Positions 29,451-38,853 are shown, counted from the first letter of the stretch. The stretch: 64,000 bases of DNA from Rhodospirillaceae bacterium (GCA_002737725.1 NSIP01000005.1:124001-188000); one strand, 5' to 3'. Notes: a model not told the origin generated them from the letters alone. Numbers and translations: made by a program.

Positions 29451-30108
29451 CACCGACGACATTCCTCGCTGTCGCCTCTACATCCTTTCAACGCCTTTGA
29501 TCCCTGATCTGGCGGCTTTCGCGGTGACGTTGGAGCAGGCGCTGTCTGCGGGCGATGTGGCCTGCTTTCAATTGCGGTTGAAGGGCAGCGACGATGCCAC
29601 CATTCGCGCAGCCACCGCCAAACTTATGCCGATCTGCCATGAAGAAGACGTCGCGTTCATCATGAACGACCGCCCTGATCTGGCGCGTGATCTTGGCTGC
29701 GACGGCGTGCATATCGGCCCAGACGATGCCTCCTATGCTAACGCGCGCCGCATGGTAGGTCCCGACGTCATGATCGGCGTGACGTGTAAGAACTCGCGCC
29801 ATCTGGCGATGGACCTGGCCGATGAAGGTGCCGACTATGTGGCCTTTGGGGCCTTCTACCCAACAACGACCAAGGATGTGGCTGAGTTAGAGCCCGCCGA
29901 CCCCGAAATTCTCTCCGTTTGGTCCGAGACCACCAACGTTCCGTGCGTTGCTATTGGCGGCATCACGGTTAAAAACTGCGAACCCCTGATCGCCGCCGGG
30001 GCTGATTTTATCGCCGTCTCAAGCGGCATATGGAATTACGCAGGCGGCCCGGCCGCAGCCGTGCGGGCGTTCAACGAAAAGATCGACCAAACCCCGCGCG
30101 GACCTTAA
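29446..30108 (+). CDS. thiE: Thiamine phosphate synthase (ThiE family), apparent ATT start
   Basis: ThiE joins HMP-PP and thiazole phosphate. The TIM-barrel features are clear: [62 protein letters not shown]. The first standard start in frame is a TTG at 29497, but family alignment requires the first beta-strand CRLYILSTP, which is encoded upstream. The frame upstream holds no ATG, GTG or TTG. An ATT at 29446 overlaps the aldolase stop (ATTAA) and has AAGGG 8 nt before it, giving [18 protein letters not shown] infer initiation at ATT with translational coupling. Confidence 0.85.
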   Translation: MNTDDIPRCRLYILSTPLIPDLAAFAVTLEQALSAGDVACFQLRLKGSDDATIRAATAKLMPICHEEDVAFIMNDRPDLARDLGCDGVHIGPDDASYANARRMVGPDVMIGVTCKNSRHLAMDLADEGADYVAFGAFYPTTTKDVAELEPADPEILSVWSETTNVPCVAIGGITVKNCEPLIAAGADFIAVSSGIWNYAGGPAAAVRAFNEKIDQTPRGP

Positions 30109-30482
30109 CCGCCGTCGGCAGGCACAATCACCGTCGCAACCGGCGCGAGGCTGAGTTTCGCCAGTTTGAGGTGCGCCCAGGCAAAGGGGATGCCGATAAT
30201 CGTCACCGCCAACAAAACAGCTGCGATGAGATGGCCCAGCGCCAGCCACCGACCCGCCAATACAAACCAGACGACATTGCCTAGGAAACTCAGCGGCCCT
30301 GGGTCATTGTCCTTGGTCTGATTTCCAAACGGCAGCAGCGTGTAACCGGCAAAGCGTAACGCCGCCGGTGACCAGGGCAACCCGACAATCGTGATCGCCA
30401 TAATCACCGCCGCCAGCAGCCAGCCCAGCGCCATGGCCAAGCCACCACAGAGCAGCCACAGAATGTTGAGGATCAGGGACAT
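30105..30482 (-). CDS. YccF domain inner-membrane protein
   Basis: The 125-residue protein contains two copies of the YccF motif: [39 protein letters not shown] and [39 protein letters not shown]. Four transmembrane segments are predicted. Function is unknown. It is tail-to-tail with thiE with a 4-bp overlap. Confidence 0.88.
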   Translation of the reverse strand: MSLILNILWLLCGGLAMALGWLLAAVIMAITIVGLPWSPAALRFAGYTLLPFGNQTKDNDPGPLSFLGNVVWFVLAGRWLALGHLIAAVLLAVTIIGIPFAWAHLKLAKLSLAPVATVIVPADGG

Positions 30483-30511
30483 TAATATCTATTGAATTAG
30501 TTTTATTTCAA

Positions 30512-30919
30512 TTACTTATAATCTACTATTGAGATATTAATTAAAGAGTTTTTGGGCTTCCGCTTAGCTGCAAGCCTCGATTGGTTAGCCTTCACTTGCG
30601 CCTTCACCAGCTTAGCGATCAGGCCATAGGGAATAGGCAAGTCAAACGGGAATTTCAGCTTGCCTTTTGGGCCCGCAAACTTGGCTGCAAGTTTCTTCAG
30701 TTTGGGGTCGCGCGTCGGCGGGAAGAACCCGATGTGGTTTTTTAATCCGGCGAAGTACGCAACGATGCCGCTCTGCTTGTTGGACGGGATGCGATAGCTG
30801 ATCCCCTCCTCGGCTTTGGGTGCGGCCTTACGCACGGCACTACGCACTTTTTTGAGCAGGGTTTGAACCTTGGGCGGAAAGCCAGCGATGTAAGTTGCAA
30901 CCGTTTCGGTCTTTGTCAT
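30512..30919 (-). CDS. DUF1801/YdhG-like protein
   Basis: The start is the ATG at 30919, which overlaps the epmA stop as ATGA. The 135-residue protein has VATYIAGFPPKVQTLLKKVRSAVRKAAPKAEEGISYRIPS and GLKNHIGFFPP, typical of DUF1801 proteins with a frataxin-like fold; iron-related roles were proposed for some members. The C-terminus is lysine-rich. Tight coupling to epmA is notable but unexplained. Confidence 0.85.
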   Translation of the reverse strand: MTKTETVATYIAGFPPKVQTLLKKVRSAVRKAAPKAEEGISYRIPSNKQSGIVAYFAGLKNHIGFFPPTRDPKLKKLAAKFAGPKGKLKFPFDLPIPYGLIAKLVKAQVKANQSRLAAKRKPKNSLINISIVDYK

Positions 30920-31983
30920 GCCACCGGCGCCCACAAAACATCCGTAATATCGCCCGCGTGCGACGCCAGCATAACCAGCCGGTCAAAGCCCAGCGCGCAG
31001 CCTGAGGACGGCGGCAAACCGGCATCGAGGGCAGCCAGAAAATCCTCGTCCATCGCAGGCGCGGTTCCATACAAATCTTGATGCATTTTGCGGTCGTGCG
31101 CAAAGCGACGGCGCTGTTCCAGCGGGTCGGTCAGCTCGCCAAATGCATTAGCCAGTTCAACCCCGCAGGCATACAGCTCGAAGCGCTCGGCCACGCGCGG
31201 GTCTGTGGCTTTGCGCTGGGCCAAAGCGGCAAGGCACGTGGGGTATTCATAAAGAATGGTGGGTCGGCCCTCGCCCAATTGGGGCTCGATCTTCTCCAGC
31301 ATCACCCTGAAAAAAATGTCTTCCCAGGTATCTGAGGCCGAGGCTTGAACCCTGGCTTTCTTGGCTGCTTCGCGCAGTTGATCGGGATACGGCACGAAGG
31401 CGTCGGGGTCTTCGATGCTGCCCAAAAGGTCGATGCCTGCATACCGCTGAAAAGCGTCAGACACGCTGAGGCGTTCGGGTTCTTGCGTGGGGTCGCACAC
31501 CCTGCCCTGCCATTTCAGCAACCCGTCATGGGCCTGGGTGCGATGGGCAGCCTTAGCCACCATGCCCAGCAGGCTCGTGCAGTCGCGCATCATCGAGTCA
31601 TAAGTCTCATGGGCCCGGTACCATTCCAGCATGGTGAATTCAGGATGGTGCAGCGGGCTGCGTTCGCCGTCGCGAAACACCCGGGCAATTTGGTAAATCT
31701 TGGTCATGCCACCCACCAGCAGCTTCTTCATACTAAACTCGGGCGAGGTCTGCAGCGCGCGCGGACTGCTGCCTTGGGCCAGGGGCTCGTGCAGGATTGT
31801 GGTCAACTCCTGGATATGCCGCTCGATCCCGCCCGAGACTTGCAGAATGGGCGTCTCAACATCGACAAACCCCTCGGCCTGAAAATAGGCGCGCACGGCT
31901 TTCAGGCCAGCGCGACGGCTGTCCAAATAGGGGCGGCGGCGGGCCAGATTATCGGGGTGCCACCAGGTGGTTTTAAGCGCCAT
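30916..31983 (-). CDS. epmA: EF-P lysine lysyltransferase EpmA (GenX)
   Basis: The 355-residue class II LysRS-like enzyme lacks the anticodon-binding domain. Motif 2 is TSPEFSMKKLLVGGMTKIYQIARVFRDGERSPLHHPEFTMLEWYRA and motif 3 is GCALGFDRLVMLA. EpmA attaches beta-lysine to elongation factor P. It is divergent from efp, its substrate, with a 109-bp shared promoter region. EpmB, which makes beta-lysine, is not in the window. Confidence 0.94.
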   Translation of the reverse strand: MALKTTWWHPDNLARRRPYLDSRRAGLKAVRAYFQAEGFVDVETPILQVSGGIERHIQELTTILHEPLAQGSSPRALQTSPEFSMKKLLVGGMTKIYQIARVFRDGERSPLHHPEFTMLEWYRAHETYDSMMRDCTSLLGMVAKAAHRTQAHDGLLKWQGRVCDPTQEPERLSVSDAFQRYAGIDLLGSIEDPDAFVPYPDQLREAAKKARVQASASDTWEDIFFRVMLEKIEPQLGEGRPTILYEYPTCLAALAQRKATDPRVAERFELYACGVELANAFGELTDPLEQRRRFAHDRKMHQDLYGTAPAMDEDFLAALDAGLPPSSGCALGFDRLVMLASHAGDITDVLWAPVA

Positions 31984-32092
31984 GGATAAGGTTTCTCCTC
32001 GGTTGCGCGTCCTAGGTCAACCTGTTACAAGCGCCGCGCTTTTCCCAAGCAAAATCAACGAAAATCGCAATTCAAAATCCTCGGGCGCACCT

Positions 32093-32659
32093 ATGAAGAT
32101 TCAAGCCAATACCATGCGCGGCGGCATGGTCATCGAACATCAAGGCAAGCAATGGACCGTGCTGAAAATCCAGCTGCTGCAACCAGGCAAGGGTGGCGCC
32201 TTCATTCAGGTCGAAATGCGCGATGTCGCAACCGGCACCAAGTCGCAAGACCGTTGGCGCACTGCCGATACGGTCGAGCGCCTGGAAGTGCGTGAAATCG
32301 ATTGCACATTCTTGTTCCGCGATGGCGATATGTTCACGTTCATGGACTCAACCACCTTCGATCAATTCAATGTTCAAGGGGAATTACTGGGCGAAAAAGC
32401 CGCCTTTCTGCAAGACAACATGGAAGTCTCGGTGAACTTCATTGAGGGCAAAGCTGTGGCCGTGAACCTGCCACAGTCCGTGACCTTAAAAATCGTCGAG
32501 GCCGATCCGGTCGTGAAAGGCCAAACCGCCTCGTCGTCCTATAAGCCAGGTTTGCTGGAAAACGGCCTTAAAATCATGATCCCGCCTTTTGTGACCAGCG
32601 GGGACCGAATTGTGGTCAACACCGAAGATATTACCTACATCGAGCGGGCTAAAGACTAG
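32093..32659 (+). CDS. efp: Elongation factor P
   Basis: The start is MKIQANTMRGG at 32093; an in-frame start at 31967 would overlap epmA and is rejected. The 188-residue protein has three beta-barrel domains. The modification site is K33 in LLQPGKGGAF, as expected for an EpmA-modified EF-P. EF-P relieves ribosome stalling at polyproline, relevant here because the neighbouring OmpA-like protein, CpoB and TolA are proline-rich. Confidence 0.97.
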   Translation: MKIQANTMRGGMVIEHQGKQWTVLKIQLLQPGKGGAFIQVEMRDVATGTKSQDRWRTADTVERLEVREIDCTFLFRDGDMFTFMDSTTFDQFNVQGELLGEKAAFLQDNMEVSVNFIEGKAVAVNLPQSVTLKIVEADPVVKGQTASSSYKPGLLENGLKIMIPPFVTSGDRIVVNTEDITYIERAKD

Positions 32660-32690
32660 GGCCCGCGAACGTCGTATCGGCATTCACAAA

Positions 32691-33485
32691 ATGGCGCTTC
32701 GCTCGCCCCTAATGACCGTCATGGTCGCCGCCGCCGAGAAGGCCGCGAAGGCGCTGAAGCGCGATTTCGGCGAAGTTGAGAATTTGCAGGTCTCGCGCAA
32801 AGGACCCAGCGATTATGTCTCGGCTGCGGATGTGAAAACTGAGAAGACGCTGGTGGCCGAGTTGTCAAAGGCGCGGCCCAACTTTGGCTTTGTGCTGGAA
32901 GAAGGCGGCATCATCACCGGGGCTGACAGCGAGCACCGCTGGATTATCGACCCCATCGACGGAACAACCAACTTCCTGCACGGCATTCCACACTTTGCGA
33001 TTTCAATCGCTTTGCAGCGCGGAACCGAAATCATTGCTGGCATCGTTTACAACCCGATTACCGAAGATTGGTACCGGGCTGAAAAAGGTACGGGCGCATT
33101 TTATAATAACCACCGCATGCGGGTCTCGGCCCACCGCAGCTTGGATGATTCCGTTGTGGCCACCGGCATTCCGCACAAAGGCCGACCATGGCACGAGGAA
33201 TTCATTCAGCAATCCCAGCGCGTCATGAGCGCCACGGCGGGGATTAGGCGTTTTGGCACTGCCTCCCTGGACTTGGCGTTCGTCGCGGTGGGCCGTTTCG
33301 ATGCCTATTGGGAAATGGGCCTGAAACCCTGGGATATCGCCGCAGGGATATTGTTGGTTCAGGAAGCGGGTGGCTTTGTCGCCGACCTCACTGGCCCCGG
33401 AAGCCCGCTTGATACCGGCAACATCCTGGCCACCAACGCACAGTTACAAGCCCCGTTGCGTAAAGTGATTTTGGGCACCCCCTGA
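32691..33485 (+). CDS. suhB: Inositol-1-monophosphatase family protein (SuhB)
   Basis: The 264-residue enzyme (start MALRSPLMTVMVAAAEKAAK) has the metal-binding set: E70-E71 in VLEEGG, D87 and D90 in IIDPIDGTTNF, and WDIAAG near the C-terminus. SuhB-type proteins hydrolyse inositol phosphates and in E. coli also help rRNA antitermination. It begins 31 bp after efp. Confidence 0.94.
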   Translation: MALRSPLMTVMVAAAEKAAKALKRDFGEVENLQVSRKGPSDYVSAADVKTEKTLVAELSKARPNFGFVLEEGGIITGADSEHRWIIDPIDGTTNFLHGIPHFAISIALQRGTEIIAGIVYNPITEDWYRAEKGTGAFYNNHRMRVSAHRSLDDSVVATGIPHKGRPWHEEFIQQSQRVMSATAGIRRFGTASLDLAFVAVGRFDAYWEMGLKPWDIAAGILLVQEAGGFVADLTGPGSPLDTGNILATNAQLQAPLRKVILGTP

Positions 33486-33677
33486 GGTTGAGGAAAACGC
33501 CCCCCCCCGCAGCTATCTAGGGTCATATTTCCGCCTCAACTTTCGTACATACTTGCTTAAGATATTTAAGTTATCCGACTTTGGGGTCCTGCCCGGGTTG
33601 TGCCGCGTTAATGCCATGATGTACGGTGAGCATGGGCATACCCGTCCGCCGAAAATAAAAATAAACAGGGGGCGTGG

Positions 33678-34736
33678 GTGAAGGGCAACGATCAGGGCGA
33701 ACGACAGTTGACGATGACCATCATTCTGCCATCGAAAGTTTTTTTACGGACCGTCCTGCTTGGAACAGCATTGACGTGTCTCAGCACGGGAACTTCGGCA
33801 CAGTCCTCAGGCTCGGTGACTGTTGACCTCAGTGCCATCGATGCCCCAGTGCCGCAGGTATACAATGGTCACATTGTCTTGCGCCCACCCATGGGCACAG
33901 CTCCGATCTCGAATTCCTCAGGCGCGCTAAAACTGCGCGTTCCCGAGCCCGCGAAAAAAGCAACGCCGAAGCCCAAGCCCGTCGTGGTGGCTGAAACTCC
34001 AGCAGCTCCCGTAGCGGCGCCGACACCACCCCCAGCTCCGATCAAAGCTGCTGAACCTGCGACACAAGCTGCCCCCTCGCCTGGTCAAACAGTTGCAGCT
34101 GCGCCTGCACCGGCCCCAACACCAAAAGAAGTAAAACCAGCAGCACCCGTACCAGCGCCAATTGCATCAGCACCACCAAAACCAGTTCCCACTCCAGCGC
34201 CGGCATCTGCCGCCGCGCCAAAGCCCGTTCCACCGCAGCCTGCGGCGCAACCTGCACCAAGCCCAGCAGTTGCCTCAACACCACAACCTTCAGCCGCTGC
34301 CGCACGCAGCGCCAAGCAAGAGCCTGTTGGCCCTGTTGCCGCTGCAATGCTCGAAAACCAGCAATCCGCCGCGCTTCCACCAGCGACGAAAGCCCAAGCG
34401 CCAAGTGCGCCCGCCGAGGAAGTTACGGCAGCTCTGACGATTCCCTTCGCGCCCGGCGTGACTGATATCGACGTCAGCAGCCAAGGATCGGTCAAAAACT
34501 TAGCCCAAAGCATGAGTGGCGATAAATCACTGCGCATTCAATTGATGGCCTATGCCGCTGACCCCGAAAAAAATACCAGTAAAGCTCGACGTTTGGCGCT
34601 TGATCGCGCCATCGCCATTCGCAACATGTTGATCGAATCCGGTGTCGAGCGCACGCGCATCGAGGTTCGGGCGCTGGGCGATCAAGGCGAAGGCAGTAAC
34701 TTGGATCGCGTCGACGCGGTCGCGATCAAGCGCTAA
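33678..34736 (+). CDS. Exported proline/alanine-rich OmpA-like protein
   Basis: A GTG at 33678 with AGGGGG upstream is the better-supported start; an ATG at 33714 lacks a good ribosome site. A signal peptide (VFLRTVLLGTALTCLSTGTSAQ) precedes a short domain, then a long Pro/Ala/Lys-rich spacer (about residues 90-245) and a divergent OmpA-like domain (ALTIPFAPGVTDIDVSSQGSVKNLAQ, ARRLALDRAIAIRNMLIESGVERTRIEVRALGD). Likely a periplasm-spanning peptidoglycan-binding protein. In relatives this gene precedes an ExbB/MotB-like pair, which here is decayed. Confidence 0.85.
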   Translation: MKGNDQGERQLTMTIILPSKVFLRTVLLGTALTCLSTGTSAQSSGSVTVDLSAIDAPVPQVYNGHIVLRPPMGTAPISNSSGALKLRVPEPAKKATPKPKPVVVAETPAAPVAAPTPPPAPIKAAEPATQAAPSPGQTVAAAPAPAPTPKEVKPAAPVPAPIASAPPKPVPTPAPASAAAPKPVPPQPAAQPAPSPAVASTPQPSAAAARSAKQEPVGPVAAAMLENQQSAALPPATKAQAPSAPAEEVTAALTIPFAPGVTDIDVSSQGSVKNLAQSMSGDKSLRIQLMAYAADPEKNTSKARRLALDRAIAIRNMLIESGVERTRIEVRALGDQGEGSNLDRVDAVAIKR

Positions 34737-34799
34737 ATATAGATTCCGTAGTCGTATTTTTTCGGCTGCCTGTCGCAACAACGCGAGATCAATCGCGCG

Positions 34800-35526
34800 A
34801 TGACGAGCAGTAAGACCTACCTCACGCGTATGATCGTATTTCTGATCATTGTCGGCCTCGGCTCTGCCGTGATCGGCGAAACACTGCTGGCCATTTTCTT
34901 GGTGAACCCACTGCTTAATGGCGCCATCTTCGGCGTCATTCTGGTGGGCATTGCTCTGAACTTTCGCCAAGTCATTATGCTGGGGCCAGAACTGCGCTGG
35001 CTCGATGATTTCCACGCGTCACTCGCGACCGGGAGCAGTATGCTGTCAGAGCAACGCACCGAACAATCTGAGAACAAAATCCAACTGCTCTCGCCCATGG
35101 CCCGCATGCTGGTAGATCAACGTTGAAAAGGCAGCATCAGCCTCAGCGCCCCTGCCCTGCGAACCTTGCTAGATGGCATCTCATCACGCCTGGGTGAAAG
35201 CTGCGACCTCGGGCGCTACTTTACCAGCCTTTACATTTTCTTGGGCCTGCTCGGTACCTTTTGGGGATTGCTTGGAACCATCAATGCCGTGAGCGACGTG
35301 ATTAAAAATTTGAGCGTGTCAGGCACCGATGTCGCTGCGATGTTTGACGAACTCAAACTCGGCCTTGAAGCCCAGCTGTCAGGCATGGACGCAGCGTTCT
35401 CGTCATCGTTGTTCGGATTGGCCGGCTCCTTGATTTTAGGTTCCTTGATCTGCAATCTGGCCAGGCGCAAAAAGCGTTCTTCAACGATCTTGAAGAATGG
35501 CTATCGGGGCTCACCCGTTTGTCGTA
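34800..35526 (+). pseudogene. Decayed MotA/TolQ/ExbB-family proton channel gene
   Basis: The reading frame from 34800 gives two membrane segments and LLSPMARMLVDQR, then an in-frame TGA (35124-35126), then continues in the same frame with KGSISLSAPALRTLLDGISSRL and the channel core FLGLLGTFWGLLGTINAVSDV. A one-base deletion near 35443 shifts LILG(S) away from the expected continuation LDLQSGQAQKAFFNDLEEW, which is readable in the next frame to TAG at 35524-35526. Two independent lesions argue for real inactivation. The family makes proton-driven motors with an OmpA/MotB-like partner, which is the next, also broken, gene. Confidence 0.85.
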
Positions 35527-35536
35527 GGGGACTACT

Positions 35537-36075
35537 GTGAGTGAGGGCGAGCAAGCGGTCTCGGCCTACACCGACGCCTTGCTCGAGCAAACCGCCGAAA
35601 GCCTCGACGAACTTCAGCGCACCACGGCGCGCACCGAACAAGGGCGTGCAGCCGCCGCGATATCTTGGGCACGCGCCCGGGCGTGTCGATTGTCGGCGAC
35701 CGCTTTGTGTTTCAGTCAGAGGTGCTGTTTGCGTCAGGATCGGCTGAGCTAGGCGTCGAGGGATAAAGCCAGCTCGCGCAGTTCGCACAAGCGCTCATTG
35801 ACATCAGCCGTCAAATTCCTGCCGAGGTGAATTGGATTTTACGGGTTGATGGCCATACCGACACGATCCCGATATCAACAGCAGCATTCCCTTCCAACTG
35901 GGAGCTTTCCACCGCTCGGGCGTTGTCGGTGGTCAAGTTCCTGTCCGCACAAGGAATTCCTGCCGAGCGGCTAGCAGCGGCGGGTTTTGGCGAATTTCAA
36001 CCCCTTGAAGTCGCCAACACATCGGCTGCGCGGGCCAAAAACCGCCGAATTGAGCTGAAATTGGACCAACGTTAA
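35537..36075 (+). pseudogene. Decayed OmpA/MotB-like peptidoglycan-binding partner of the proton channel
   Basis: The start GTGAGTGAGGG encodes SAYTDALLEQTAESLDELQRTTARTEQGRAAAA. Near 35655 the sequence jumps frame into RDILGTRPGVSIVGDRFVFQSEVLFASGSAELGVEG, meets an in-frame TAA (35764-35766), then continues SQLAQFAQALIDISRQIPAEVNWILRVDGHTDTIP to a normal OmpA-domain end at 36075. The region between the N-terminal helix and the OmpA domain is much shorter than in relatives (about 180 codons in total against over 300), so an internal deletion is likely as well. Confidence 0.85.
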
Positions 36076-36191
36076 GCTTTCGATCGCAGCCTTGAATCAG
36101 GGGGGCCGAGCCTGTATAAGGCGCGCTCTTTTGCCGGATTGAGCCGCGCAAAATAGCCAACAAACACGCCCTTGTGGCGCGGGACCCTACG

Positions 36192-36416
36192 ATGAAAAAA
36201 GACATTCACCCAGACTACCACGAGATCAAGGTCGTGATGACCGACGGGACTGAGTACATGACCCGTTCGACGTACGGAAAGCCAGGCGACACACTACGCC
36301 TGGAAATCGATCCCAAAACTCACCCCGCTTGGACCGGCGTTCATCGCCTGAACGATGCGGGCGGCCAGCTTGCCAAGTTCAATAAGCGCTTTAAGGGCTT
36401 TGGCGACAAAAAATAG
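36192..36416 (+). CDS. rpmE: 50S ribosomal protein L31 (bL31), cysteine-free form
   Basis: The start is [15 protein letters not shown] at 36192; an in-frame start 18 bp upstream is not family-like. The 74-residue protein has [31 protein letters not shown] and ends [12 protein letters not shown]. It has no cysteines, so it is a zinc-independent L31 variant. It is followed by a strong terminator. Confidence 0.95.
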   Translation: MKKDIHPDYHEIKVVMTDGTEYMTRSTYGKPGDTLRLEIDPKTHPAWTGVHRLNDAGGQLAKFNKRFKGFGDKK

Positions 36417-36443
36417 TTTAGCGTATAAACTACTACGTATAGT

Positions 36444-36473
36444 GGCCGCATCGGTATCGATGCGGCCTTTTTT
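36444..36473 (+). terminator. Rho-independent terminator of rpmE
   Basis: A 9-bp stem GGCCGCATC / GATGCGGCC with a 6-nt loop (36444-36467) is followed by a run of Ts on the plus strand. Confidence 0.92.
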
Positions 36474-36745
36474 GTGTTATTTTGCAACGGCTCAGTGGCC
36501 GAAACGTTCTTGGTCATCTGTAGGACCGCAGGGCCTCGCGAGACATCTTTATTAATGCCGATTTGTGGCAAGGAGGATGTATCGAATTACCAGCCAAGAA
36601 CGAGACATGCAGCGCAAGCTCAAGGTGCTCCTTCATGCTGAGCAAACCGGGCATGTGGCAAGTTCGAAATGAAAGGCATCCAGGGCGCACTCACGCTTTA
36701 CGAAGTGGCGTGAACCGAAAAGCACAAGAACAAGTTGGCGGATCT

Positions 36746-36928
36746 CTAGCTTTTAAAAAACCCCTCTGCGCCTTGCTTGGCTTTGCCCTTCTTGATCATC
36801 TCGGCCTCGGCGCGTGTGATCTCGGCCTTGAGCTCATCGACAAACTCTTTCAAATCCCCAACCGACATGCGTGTCAGGTCTTTTTTCTGTGGCTTTTTTT
36901 TGATCAGGTCGATCTCGTCGGTATCCAT
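36746..36928 (-). CDS. DUF1192 family small protein
   Basis: The 60-residue protein reads MDTDEIDLIKKKPQ, then LTRMSVGDLKEFVDELKAEITRAEAEMIKKGKAKQGAEGFFKS. DUF1192 proteins are short helical alphaproteobacterial proteins of unknown function, and the SVxELxxxIxxLxxEIxRxExxI pattern is clear. It is divergent from the quinone oxidoreductase gene, as in relatives. The 270 bp between the rpmE terminator and this gene show no supported feature. Confidence 0.85.
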   Translation of the reverse strand: MDTDEIDLIKKKPQKKDLTRMSVGDLKEFVDELKAEITRAEAEMIKKGKAKQGAEGFFKS

Positions 36929-37002
36929 CGCGCCCCCTGCACCTTGTCTCGAGACCTCAAAGGCCCCTAGATTGCGGACTTGAAATAGCGGAGTGATTAT
37001 TG

Positions 37003-38007
37003 ATGGCTACGTTGCCGATTCCAAGCCTCATGCGCGCCGTCGAGATCAAGGCGCCAGGCGGGCCCGAGCAATTGGTTCCAACCCAGCGCCCCGTTCCAAC
37101 ACCCAAGCCAGGCGAAGTGCTGATCCGCGTTCATGCTGCGGGGATCAATCGCCCCGACGTCATCCAGCGCATGGGCCAGTACCCTGCCCCACCCGGTGCG
37201 TCTGATCTGCCGGGCTTGGAAGTATCGGGCACCATTGCCGCTGTGGGTTCGGATGTAATCGGCCTGAGCATCGGCGAGCGTGTCTGCGCGTTATTGCCCG
37301 GCGGTGGGTACGCCCAGTTCGCCGTCGCCGATGCAGGGCTATGTCTGCCCATACCCGAAGGCTTCTCTTTCGTCGAGGCCGCCGCCGTTCCTGAAACGTT
37401 AATGACGGTTTGGCACAACGTCTTTGAGCGCGGCGGATTGAAACCCGGCGAAACATTACTTGTTCACGGTGGCACCAGCGGCATCGGGACAACTGCAATA
37501 CAACTGGCAAAGTATAAAGGGGCAGCGATTGTCGTGACGGCTGGCAGCGATGAAAAATGCAGCGCGTGCATCAAACTTGGAGCCGACCACGCCATAAACT
37601 ATCGCGGCCAGGATTTTGTCGAAATCGTGCGCGCCCTTCCTGGAAAAGGCGTCGATGTTATTCTCGATATGGTTGGCGGAGATTACTTCGGACGTAATCT
37701 GAAATGCTTGAAGCCTGACGGTCGATTGGTGGTCATCGCTTTCCTCAAGGGCGCGAAGACCGAGGTCGACCTTGCAACGATCATGATGAAGCGGTTGACC
37801 GTCACGGGCTCGACCCTGCGGTCGCGCGACCTGGCCTTCAAGACCGCCCTTGCCAAAGCTGTTCGTCACGAGCTTTGGCCAGCCTTAGCCCGCCGTCAAA
37901 TCACCCCCCTCATCCATCACATCTTCCCATTGGCCGATGCTTCAAGCGCACACACCATGATGGAGAGCAGTGCGCATATCGGTAAAATTGTACTAAATAC
38001 TGAATAA
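37003..38007 (+). CDS. NAD(P)H-quinone oxidoreductase (zeta-crystallin/PIG3-like MDR family)
   Basis: The 334-residue medium-chain reductase starts at the ATG at 37003. It has GEVLIRVHAAGINRPDVIQRMGQYP, the nucleotide-binding LLVHGGTSGIGTTAIQLAKYKGA, and GADHAINYRGQDF. It lacks the structural-zinc cysteine cluster of alcohol dehydrogenases, consistent with a quinone oxidoreductase reducing quinones or enones with NADPH. Confidence 0.9.
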   Translation: MATLPIPSLMRAVEIKAPGGPEQLVPTQRPVPTPKPGEVLIRVHAAGINRPDVIQRMGQYPAPPGASDLPGLEVSGTIAAVGSDVIGLSIGERVCALLPGGGYAQFAVADAGLCLPIPEGFSFVEAAAVPETLMTVWHNVFERGGLKPGETLLVHGGTSGIGTTAIQLAKYKGAAIVVTAGSDEKCSACIKLGADHAINYRGQDFVEIVRALPGKGVDVILDMVGGDYFGRNLKCLKPDGRLVVIAFLKGAKTEVDLATIMMKRLTVTGSTLRSRDLAFKTALAKAVRHELWPALARRQITPLIHHIFPLADASSAHTMMESSAHIGKIVLNTE

Positions 38008-38169
38008 AATCATATGCTTGACGAAGGGTTTGACCCGGCCCATTTAAACCCGATATATAACACCCAACTCCTGTCATTTGGGTCTCGATTGAACTTCAGC
38101 CACGCCCGACTACGGCGCGGTAGGTGTTGGTCCGGCCCGTGACGCCACGTTGACCGAAAGGATGCTGCC

Positions 38170-38811
38170 ATGGTGCTCCCCTTGATGCCCAAGGCGACGG
38201 CTGTTTGGCTGGTAGAAAATACCGCCCTGACGTTTGAACAAATTGCTGGATATACCGGCATGCATGAACTTGAAGTGCAGGCCATCGCCGACTGCGAAGT
38301 CGCGGTCGGAATTGTCGGCGTCAACCCCGTAACAAGTGGGCAATTGACGACTGAGGAAATCGCACGCTGCGAAGCTGATAACTCCGCTTGGCTCAAAATG
38401 ACCAAGACGGACATTCCGTTGCCGAAAGCCCGCTCTAAGGGTGCGCGGTATACACCAGTGTCGAAACGTCAAGACCGCCCCGATGCGATCAACTGGATCT
38501 TGAAGCATCACGCTGAGCTAACCGATGCTCAGATCTCGCGTCTTCTCGGCACGACAAAGGCAACGATTGCCAGCGTGCGTGATCGCAGCCATTGGAATGC
38601 GTCCAATATTAAGCCGCAGAATCCCGTGACATTGGGTTTGTGCAGCGAGGCTGATTTAGAAAAGGCTGTTGTCTTGGCACAGCGTCGTAAGTCGAATGCC
38701 ATGAAAGCCGAGGCACGCAAAAAGCGTCGCGATGCACGTGAAGCCGCCGCCGCCGCGCCGGCTGCCGAGGCTGCTACCGCTCCTGCAGACAACGCATCAC
38801 CCATCCCATAA
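38170..38811 (+). CDS. trcR: Cell cycle transcriptional regulator TrcR (DUF1013)
   Basis: The 213-residue protein matches the alphaproteobacterial DUF1013 family: MPKATAVWLVENTALTFEQIAGYTGMHELEVQAIAD, then PDAINWILKHHAELTDAQISRLLGTTKATIASVRDRSHWN, two helix-turn-helix-like segments, and an Ala-rich tail. TrcR is a conserved regulator that associates with RNA polymerase and coordinates cell-cycle genes in this class. A 160-bp upstream region carries its promoter. A GAAAGGA ribosome site precedes the start. Confidence 0.88.
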   Translation: MVLPLMPKATAVWLVENTALTFEQIAGYTGMHELEVQAIADCEVAVGIVGVNPVTSGQLTTEEIARCEADNSAWLKMTKTDIPLPKARSKGARYTPVSKRQDRPDAINWILKHHAELTDAQISRLLGTTKATIASVRDRSHWNASNIKPQNPVTLGLCSEADLEKAVVLAQRRKSNAMKAEARKKRRDAREAAAAAPAAEAATAPADNASPIP

Positions 38812-38826
38812 GATTGGCCCTTGCCT

Positions 38827-38853
38827 AAAAAAAGCCCGCCATGACCTGGCGGG
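38827..38853 (-). terminator. Terminator for a minus-strand transcript
   Basis: GCCCGCCA / TGGCGGG with a 4- to 5-nt loop is followed on the minus strand by seven Ts. No T run follows on the plus strand, so it serves a leftward transcript, which would be the DUF465 remnant just upstream, rather than trcR. Confidence 0.75.

Noticed and set aside
34042-34537. Minus-strand frames opposite the Pro/Ala-rich OmpA-like gene
   Set aside because: These are low-complexity complements of the repeat-rich linker, not genes.
36474-36745. Possible gene on the plus strand between rpmE and the DUF1192 gene
   Set aside because: The open frame has no recognisable features and runs antisense into the DUF1192 gene; the region is treated as non-coding.
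38008-38169. Small RNA or riboswitch upstream of trcR
   Set aside because: No clear hairpin set or known motif could be traced; it is simply the promoter region.
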